A DNA stretch of 64,000 nucleotides. It comes from Ignavibacteriales bacterium. GTDB lineage: Bacteria > Bacteroidota > Ignavibacteria > Ignavibacteriales > Ignavibacteriaceae. The position numbers and the translations under genes are program-made. Positions 57,842 to 64,000 of the stretch are shown here, piece by piece (position 1 is the stretch's first letter; every line of letters begins with the position of its first letter). The notes under the pieces were generated by a model, which saw nothing but the letters and a program-made list of their open reading frames with translations, made no database searches and had not been told where the DNA came from. The stretch covers positions 76,517 through 140,516 of the forward strand of contig JADJIA010000009.1 of NCBI GenBank assembly GCA_016707285.1. Reading direction: 5' to 3'.

Positions 57842-58378
57842 ATGAAAAAGATTAAGTTATACATAGCGACAAGTTTTGACGGTTACATTGCGAGACCGGA
57901 TGGGGATCTTGACTGGTTAACAAAGGCACCAAATCCCGAGGGAGAAGATTTTGGATACAATACATTTCTCGAATCTGTTGATACAACATTGATGGAGAAT
58001 GATACATATAAATGGTTATTGAATCAGGGAGTGGAAGATCCTTATCCCGGGCTAAAAAATTATGTGTTTACACGAAATAAAAAAGAATCAACCGGGTTTG
58101 TGGAGTTTGTCAACGATGATTCAGCCCACTTTGCAAAGAAAATAAGGGAAGGAGACGGAAAGGATATTTTCCTTGTCGGAGGAGGTAGTATAATTTCACC
58201 CGTTTTGACTGCGGGATTAATTGATGAAATCCACTTAACCATTGTTCCAGTCTTCCTTGGGAGAGGGATACCTCTATTCCCAACTCAAGTTAGCGATATT
58301 AATATTTTATTCAGCACAATTGAAGTTTTTAAACACTCAAACGGCTTTATTTCGATAAAAATGGAAAAAGAGGTTTGA
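57842..58378 (+). CDS. RibD C-terminal-type (dihydrofolate-reductase-like) reductase
   Basis: 178 residues. The DHFR-superfamily fold is shown by IKLYIATSFDGYIARPDGDLDWL at the start, FLVGGGSIISPVLTAGLIDEIHLTIVPVFLGRGIPLF, and a short C-terminal strand. Proteins of this type (YwjB/YyaP-like) are NADPH-dependent reductases of unknown substrate related to the RibD reductase domain. GAGG lies about 9 bases before the ATG. Convergent with the RidA gene, 78 bases apart. Confidence 0.85.
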   Translation: MKKIKLYIATSFDGYIARPDGDLDWLTKAPNPEGEDFGYNTFLESVDTTLMENDTYKWLLNQGVEDPYPGLKNYVFTRNKKESTGFVEFVNDDSAHFAKKIREGDGKDIFLVGGGSIISPVLTAGLIDEIHLTIVPVFLGRGIPLFPTQVSDINILFSTIEVFKHSNGFISIKMEKEV

Positions 58379-58456
58379 GCAATTGTTCAACTGACGGAAA
58401 AAGATAAAGGTAATTTCTAATTAATTATTAATCTGATGCTTCTTTATATACGGATT

Positions 58457-58843
58457 CTATCCCCCTATGATTGCCGTGGCTTCAATCTCTACAAGCATGT
58501 CGGGCTCAACTAAAGAACTGACCTGAACAAGTGTGCTGGCGGGACGAATGGTACCAAAAACCTCTCCATGTGCCCGGGCAACATCTTCCCAAATCGCCAT
58601 GTCAACCACATAAATCCTGGTTCTTACCACATCGTTTATTTAACCACCGGCATCAACAAGCGCCTGTTCAATCTTTTTTAATATGATCTTAACCTGATAA
58701 TAAGGTTCACCCAGGCCTCTAACTTTTCCATCTTTCATTGAAGTTGTTCCCGCCACCTCAATAACATTCCCGACTCTAACTGCACGGGAATAACCTACAA
58801 GTTCTTCATATTCCGATCCTGATGGGATGTTTATCCGCTTCAA
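58457..58843 (-). pseudogene. RidA-family enamine/imine deaminase with in-frame stop
   Basis: From ATG 58843 the frame reads SGSEYEELVGYSRAVRVGN, EVAGTTSM and QALVDAGG, and then TAA at 58640-58642. The same frame continues without shift as INDVVRTRIYVVDM, WEDVARAHGEVFG and IRPASTLVQVSSLVEPDMLVEIEATAII to the stop at 58457. The catalytic Arg (IRPA) and Glu (VEIEA) are all beyond the stop. One base (TAA from AAA, Lys) would make a complete RidA of 128 residues. RidA hydrolyses reactive 2-aminoacrylate formed by PLP enzymes. Its ATG overlaps the transketolase stop by 4 bases, so the two were coupled. Confidence 0.8.
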
Positions 58844-60815
58844 AGTGCCGCCTCCACTATTTTTTCACCTGTTATTCCAAATTTTTCATATAAAGTGTTT
58901 GCAGGGGCAGATGCTCCAAAATGATCAAGCCCAATTTGTTTACCTTTATCACCCGTATATTTACTCCATCCAAACGAAACTCCGGCTTCCACCGATATTC
59001 TCTTTTTAACTTCAGGAGGGAAGATGCTCTTTTTATAATCATCACTCTGTTTCTCAAACAGTTCCCATGACGGGAAGCTTACGACCCTAACCTTTTTGCC
59101 TGTTTCAGTAAGTTTTTCACCCGCTTTTACCGCGATATCAAGCTCGGAACCCGTTCCGATCAAAATTACATCCGGGGTGCCTTCACAATCGCGAACGATA
59201 TATGCACCTTTTTCAAGATTTGAGGCAGGAACTGTCTTATCCTTAATTACAGGAAGCCCCTGACGGGAAAGAATCAGTGCCGTAGGACCATCGGTGTTTT
59301 CAAGTGCCGATTTCCAGGCATAAACTGTTTCGTGGCTGTCGGCGGGTCTAATCACGGTAAGTCCGGGAATCATCCTTAAACTTTGGATGTGTTCAATCGG
59401 CTGATGTGTAGGACCGTCTTCACCAAGACCGATGCTGTCGTGGGTAAACACATAAATAACTTGAAGATTTTGCATAGCTGCAAGGCGAATAGCGGGACGC
59501 ATATAATCGGAAAACACGAGAAATGTGCCCCCAAACGGGATAATTCCACCATACATAGCCATCCCGTTCATCACGGCACCCATTCCATGTTCACGGACAC
59601 CATAATGAATATTCCTGCCCGCTCTGTCGAACTGCGAAAAGAGGGAAGGTTTTTAAAATCTGTAAGATTCGACTCGGTCAAATCAGCCGAACCACCAATA
59701 AGAGTTGGATAATTGTCATCAAGTGTATTAATCACCTTTTGTGAAGATGCACGGGAAGCAAGTTTTTCAGCAAGATCGGGGAAATAAGATTCATCGATTG
59801 GGAATTCTCCGGGAACTTCACCACTCATTATTTGAGCAAGAAGTTTTGCTTCTTCAGGATAAGCCGATTTATATTGTTCAAAAAGTCCGTTCCACGAAAG
59901 ATAAACTTTTAATTTGTCTTCAATTGCCGCGGCAAAATGAGTTTTAACCTCATCAGGCACAGTGAAAGGTTCAGTGTAATCCCATCCGAGATTTTGTTTT
60001 GTAATTTCTATCTCTTTTTCACCAAGGGGTGAACCATGTGCTTTTGCAGTGTCCTGTTTGTTGGGACTTCCATATCCGATATTGGTTTTTGTGACCACAA
60101 GACAAGGGCGGTCGCTGCTCCTCGTTTCATGCAGAGTCATCCTCAACCGTTCAAGATCGTTTACATCATATATATTATATACATTCCAGCCGTAGCTCAG
60201 GAATCTCTTCTCAGTCTCATCCGTAAACGCAATTGAAGTTTTACCGTCAATCGAGATTCCATTGTCATCATAAAAAAGGACAAGTCTTTTAAGTTTCTGA
60301 TTTCCGGCAAATGAAGCTGCTTCGTGTGAGATGCCTTCCATAAGATCGCCATCGCCACAAATTGCATAAATAAAATGATCAAAAATCTCAAAATCGGGTT
60401 TGTTAAACTTTTTAGCCATAAACTCGTAAGCGAGCGCCATCCCCACAGCATTTGCAACACCCTGACCTAATGGTCCGGTGGTGGCTTCAACCCCCGCAGT
60501 GTGTCCCCTCTCAGGATGACCCGGAGTTAAACTCTCCCACTGTCTGAAATTTTTGATATCATCTATACTCAATCCAAAACCTGAGAGATGAAGCAGCGAA
60601 TAAAGAAGCATGCTCCCATGACCGCCGGAAAGAACAAAACGGTCTCTGTTTATCCAGCCCGGATCTTTGGGATTAAAATTCATTACTTCATGAAAAAGAA
60701 AAAATCCGAGAGGAGCCAACCCCATCGGTGCACCGGGATGACCCGAGTTTGCTTTTTGAACTGCATCCATCGCAAGTGTGCGAATAGTATTAATCGATAA
60801 TTTTTGGATATCCAA
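58840..60815 (-). pseudogene. tkt: Transketolase, single frameshift
   Basis: The first frame (60815-59571) has SGHPGAPMG at 24-32, GGHGSMLLYSLLHLSGF, GDGDLMEG at 154-161 with DNG at 184-186 (thiamine diphosphate motif), and DRPCLVVTKTNIGYGSP. It loses frame near 59615-59630 at RAGIFIM. The other frame gives AGRNIHYGVREHGM and continues with MYGGIIPFGGTFLVF, FTHDSIGLGEDGPTHQP and VSVEAGVSFGW to the stop at 58840. The corrected protein is about 658 residues, the normal length. Tkt links glycolysis and the pentose phosphate pathway and is normally essential for growth, so a read or assembly error is likely; a 4-base slip in GAGA/GGCA or a single insertion would repair it. Confidence 0.88.
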
Positions 60816-61236
60816 CGAAATCTCCTGATAATAGAAATTTTAAAAACTCTAATTTTAAATATAGGGAATAGGAGAGACTTGAGAACTCGAGAACTTGAGA
60901 ACCTGAGTACCTGAGTACCTGAGTACCTGAGTACTTTAGAACTTGAGAAATAGTTACACGGAAACCGCGGATTTTCGCAGATTCCACGGAGGGGATTCCG
61001 AAAACCAAACCAATAGCCTCCGAATTCATTCGGAGGTCGAATAATCGTCCCGATTGCCGTCTGCAAAAAGAATGGGGGAAAGGGGACGCAGATACACGCA
61101 GATTAAACGGATTATCGCGGATTTTAATTCTAATCCTCCCCTCTCATTTTAGGAGAGGGGTCGGGGGTGAGGTCGGTGACTATCGTGTTAAAAGGCGACG
61201 AAAAAAATCCCGTCGCCTTCAATGAACCATAATAAA
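60816..61236. repeat. Intergenic repeat cluster
   Basis: No gene is seen. Bases 60870-60950 are octamers (gagaactt, gagaacct, gagtacct). Bases 60949-61066 are copy A of a long repeat also found at 62022-62145, with the palindrome CCTCCGAATTCATTCGGAGG. Bases 61080-61120 carry acgcagattaaacgg repeats. Bases 61135-61174 are the GC-rich hairpin repeat. Confidence 0.8.
61190..61219 (-). terminator. Intrinsic terminator of the DJ-1/PfpI gene
   Basis: AAGGCGACG, a loop of about ten bases, then CGTCGCCTT forms a perfect 9-bp stem. On the minus strand it is followed by TTTTAA and lies 18 bases past the stop at 61237. Confidence 0.75.
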
Positions 61237-61818
61237 CTATAATTCGATTTTTGTCCCGAGAACCTTTAAAAACTTCGCAATCCAATCGGGATGTGCGGGC
61301 CATGCCGGAGCTGTAACAAGATTTCCATCCACATGTGCTTTATCAACCGGAATATTTTGAAATGAACCGCCACAACCGCTTACTTCAGGTCCAACCGCCG
61401 GATATGCAGAACAGGATTTCCCTTGAAGAACTCCGGCTGCTGCCAAAATCTGTGGACCGTGACAAACTGCCGCAATCGGAAGATTATTTTTCCCAAAATA
61501 ACGGGCTATATCCAACACTTTTTCATTTAGTCTGAGATATTCAGGTGCCCTGCCACCGGGGATACAAAGAGCATCATAATCTTCAACTTTTACCTCGTCA
61601 AAAGTTGCATTCAACACAAAATTATGTCCCGGTTTTTCGCTGTATGTTTGATCACCTTCAAAATCATGAATTGCAGTTCTTACAAAATCCCCCGCTTTTT
61701 TTCCGGGACATACTGCATGAACCGTGTGTCCCACCATCAAAAGAGCCTGGAAAGGAACCATAACTTCATAATCCTCTACAAAATCGCCAACCAACATTAA
61801 AATCTTTTTTGCCGCCAT
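61237..61818 (-). CDS. DJ-1/PfpI-family protein (protease/deglycase-like)
   Basis: 193 residues. Conserved Glu in GDFVEDYEVMVPFQAL (residue about 15-18), IPGGRAPEYLRL, and the nucleophile elbow AVCHGPQILAAAGVL (Cys-His), then GCGGSFQNIPV. The set is that of the PfpI/YhbO group of class I glutamine-amidotransferase-like proteins, associated with protein deglycation and stress survival or with peptidase activity. Stands alone with its own terminator. Confidence 0.87.
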   Translation of the reverse strand: MAAKKILMLVGDFVEDYEVMVPFQALLMVGHTVHAVCPGKKAGDFVRTAIHDFEGDQTYSEKPGHNFVLNATFDEVKVEDYDALCIPGGRAPEYLRLNEKVLDIARYFGKNNLPIAAVCHGPQILAAAGVLQGKSCSAYPAVGPEVSGCGGSFQNIPVDKAHVDGNLVTAPAWPAHPDWIAKFLKVLGTKIEL

Positions 61819-62521
61819 CGGATTTATCCTTTTTTAATTGAAAATTCCCGGTCGAAAACTAACCGATTAACTCCCCAAATTACTTAAAAATGTCCACTCA
61901 ACAAAGATTGGAAATGGGTTGTTGAACACGATATTCACGATGCAAAAAGATATTCACGATTTTAACCGTAAGTGACAGGAGGGGTAATCGTCTCGATTGC
62001 CGTCTGCAAGATGAAGGGGGGAATAGTTACACGGAAACCACGGATTTTCACAGATTCCACGGAGGGGATTCCGAAAACCAAACCAATAGCCTCCGAATTC
62101 ATTCGGAGGTCGAATAATCGTCCCGATTGCCGTCTGCAAGATGAAAGGGGGAATAGTTACACGGAAACCACGGATTTTCACAGATTCCACGGAAGAAGGG
62201 GACGCAGATACACGCAGATTATACGTGCCGAAGGTCCCGAAGGGATGCCTTTGGTACATCCCTTTGGGAGATATTCACGATGATAAAAAGATGTTCACGA
62301 TGGGCCAACTCCAACCAGCCTGGGCGGGTGACATGTTCGTAGAAAATTTGTGCATCCTTCAACCCCAAATTATCCCCAAAGGGGATTAAATATTCGTAGC
62401 ATTCAATCATCTCCCCGATTCTTTTACCCGGAAAGCCGGGTTATATATTTGAAGCAAATCCGGACTCCCAATAGGGTTTTGAAAAAACTATAGCTTATCT
62501 CAAAGCCAGGTCTGAAAAAAC
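61819..62521. repeat. Long intergenic region with multi-copy repeats before the CRISPR array
   Basis: About 700 bases without a gene. TTCACGAT repeats (61928-61962 and 62270-62300). Copy B of the long repeat at 62022-62145, followed by a partial restart at 62151-62190, and an earlier partial end at 61990-62010 (TCGATTGCCGTCTGCAAGATG). It includes the CCTCCGAATTC palindrome and CACGGATT units. A CCCGG-AAAG-CCGGG hairpin lies at about 62430-62445. Apparent reading frames here are repeat-derived and duplicated in other copies. Confidence 0.7.
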
Positions 62522-62592
62522 AAAAAGGTAAGCTTTTGAGAATTCTCGACACCGCTGTATCAATCACGGGCGAGCTCAAAGCCTACCTTTTA
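62522..62592 (-). terminator. Large hairpin at the distal end of the CRISPR array
   Basis: Arms AAAAAGGTAAGCTTTTGAG (62522-62540) and CTCAAAGCCTACCTTTTAT (62574-62592) pair over about 17 bases with a 33-base loop. On the minus strand the stem is followed by TTTTTGTTTTTTC. It lies 50 bases beyond the last repeat in the inferred direction of array transcription. Confidence 0.55.
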
Positions 62593-62642
62593 TAAAACGC
62601 AAAAATATTTGAAATAGACTTTATCGTTGTTGTAAAGGGTAT

Positions 62643-64000
62643 ATTTCAATCCCCATAGGTTCGATTTAAGACCATCAACTTCAACCCGTTTTAAGTATTC
62701 ATCAAACATTTCAATCCCTCATAGGTTCGATTTAAGACATAGTTTACAAATAGTTTTATGCCCACATCAGACATATTTCAATCCCTCATAGGTTCGATTT
62801 AAGCCCCGGCATCATAGAGGTATCAGGCAATATATAGTTCATTTCAATCCCTCATAGGTTCGATTTAAGACTCCCTCTAAAACAGCATTAATAGCGTCAA
62901 GCACTTTTATTTCAATCCCTCATAGGTTCGATTTAAGACGAGTGACTAAACTTCCATCTTTTAATATTTTCTCTCATTTCAATCCCTCATAGGTTCGATT
63001 TAAGACTATAAAAACCGGTATGTATCTTAAGTTCTTCACAATTTCAATCCCTCATAGGTTCGATTTAAGACATGCAGAATTAAATTTGAACGCCTGACGA
63101 ATATCATTTCAATCCTCATAGGTTCGATTTAAGACAGGATATGGAAGTATTACACACGCACGAAGTATTTCAATCCCTCATAGGTTCGATTTAAGACCAA
63201 AATTTATCACCTCAGAATGCTTCAACATTTCAATCCCTCATAGGTTCGATTTAAGACGGCTGTCAAACAAAAAGCACGGTTCGATTCAACTACCATTTCA
63301 ATCCCTCATAGGTTCGATTTAAGACTTAGAAGTTGTTACAGCACCGCTTACAATCTTAAATTTCAATCCCTCATAGGTTCGATTTAAGACTATAATTCCG
63401 CCAGAGTTACTCGTATCAGTAACCCAGATTTCAATCCCTCATAGGTTCGATTTAAGACGATAAGTCATTCAACTTTTGGGAGAATCCAAAACTATTTCAA
63501 TCCCTCATAGGTTCGATTTAAGACTTTTCCTGCATCTGTTCCTCAGCTCGGGCTGGTATATTTCAATCCCTCATAGGTTCGATTTAAGACCTGCCTTAAT
63601 TTCTAAGGTTAGTATTACAAAAATATTTCAATCCCTCATAGGTTCGATTTAAGACGTTTAGCCAATCTCGGTTCCTTTTTTAATATCAAATTTCAATCCC
63701 TCATGGGTTCGATTTAAGACCTGACCAGATCCCAGTAGGCTATAGCTTTGTTGAATTATTTCAATCCCTCATAGGTTCGATTTAAGACTTGGTACCAAAG
63801 ACCTTGACGATGGAGAGAGTTACCGATTTCAATCCCTCATAGGTTCGATTTAAGACATGTAGTCAGTGGTTGCCGAGATAGACCCGGTTGGAAACCTAAT
63901 TTCAATCCCTCATAGGTTCGATTTAAGACCTCAACAAGTCCCTCGTTTGTAATCTTGTCTATAATATATTTCAATCCCTCATAGGTTCGATTTAAGACCC
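62643..64000 (-). CRISPR. CRISPR array, 21 repeats and 20 complete spacers, continues past the right edge
   Basis: The 31-base repeat begins ATTTCAATCCC and ends GGTTCGATTTAAGAC; the first base A is constant and the true unit may be 30. Repeat starts: 62643, 62708, 62775, 62841, 62909, 62976, 63041, 63106, 63167, 63227, 63295, 63360, 63428, 63494, 63560, 63625, 63690, 63758, 63826, 63899, 63968. Spacers run 29-42 bases, mostly 34-37. Variant repeats: the leftmost lacks one T; 62775 has C for A near its end; 63106 lacks one base; 63690 has one A-to-G. On the minus strand each repeat ends ATTGAAAT, the usual 8-base crRNA 5' handle of type I-B/III systems, so transcription is right to left. The degenerate terminal repeat at the left agrees. 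Leader and cas genes are outside the window. Confidence 0.97.

Noticed and set aside
60683..61066. Reading frame rich in repeated VLRYSG-like peptides
   Set aside because: It is translation of the octamer array and long repeat upstream of tkt, out of frame with any conserved protein.
61954..62410. Several reading frames of 60-100 codons before the CRISPR array
   Set aside because: They are made of copies of the same intergenic repeats, and identical peptides appear from copy A at 60949; not genes.
62401..62642. Possible tracrRNA beside the CRISPR array
   Set aside because: No anti-repeat of useful length was found, and the repeat handle indicates a type I/III system, which needs no tracrRNA.
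62643..64000. GGTTCGATT in every CRISPR repeat looks like a tRNA T-loop
   Set aside because: No acceptor, D or anticodon arms surround it and it recurs with spacers at array spacing; it is part of the CRISPR repeat.

Overview
The window looks like chromosome of an uncultured member of the Ignavibacteria (FCB group, near Bacteroidota/Chlorobi). Base composition is AT-rich. At least seven predicted secreted proteins end in a type IX secretion (T9SS/Por) sorting domain carrying the 'YPNPFN' signature. Cytochrome-maturation, BamD and HtpX genes have FCB-like sequences, and there are three copies of the AAA-ATPase/PD-(D/E)XK family that is abundant in this group. No rRNA, tRNA, prophage or intact insertion sequence was recognised. 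The lineage call is inference from protein style, not from a marker gene.

Layout. 0-8.3 kb: the end of an aldo/keto reductase, a small HExxH protein, a beta-barrel candidate, a YHS metal-binding protein, a glycosyltransferase/methyltransferase pair and a very large BNR-repeat secreted protein. 8.6-13.1 kb: two tandem paralogous single-pass membrane proteins joining a lectin-like (and in one case kelch-like) exterior to a cytoplasmic winged-helix/BTAD-type transcription module. 13.6-20.5 kb: a compact minus-strand run htpX, hypothetical, bamD, thioesterase, secreted metalloprotease, ccmA, ccmB, gmd. 20.9-31.1 kb: SDR, FecR-like protein, secreted proteins, HAD phosphatase, a trehalase-like glycosidase, and two secreted endonuclease I proteins flanking a frameshifted GroES-like gene. 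31.2-39.9 kb: a decayed defence/toxin-antitoxin island (AAA-PDDEXK, MNT nucleotidyltransferase, short HicB, split XRE-ImmA regulator, shattered type ISP/IIG restriction-modification gene). 40.0-46.5 kb: gmhA, FAD oxidoreductase, M14 carboxypeptidase, S46 dipeptidyl-peptidase. 46.7-57.7 kb: metallophosphoesterase, two further AAA-PDDEXK genes, TonB receptor and two T9SS cargo proteins. 57.8-61.8 kb: RibD-type reductase, interrupted RidA, frameshifted transketolase, DJ-1/PfpI protein. 62.6-64.0 kb: a CRISPR array of 21 repeats running off the right edge; its inferred transcription is leftward, so leader and cas genes should lie outside the window.

Two things run through the whole window. First, intergenic DNA is filled with several families of short degenerate repeats, many with an 8-bp period. 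One such array lies inside the FAD oxidoreductase gene, where a change of one octamer would open or close the reading frame. Second, from about 28.7 kb onward there are about nine interrupted genes. Several can be repaired by one base in a homopolymer run, so assembly or sequencing indels must be excluded before calling them pseudogenes. The restriction-modification gene has extra stops and looks truly decayed.
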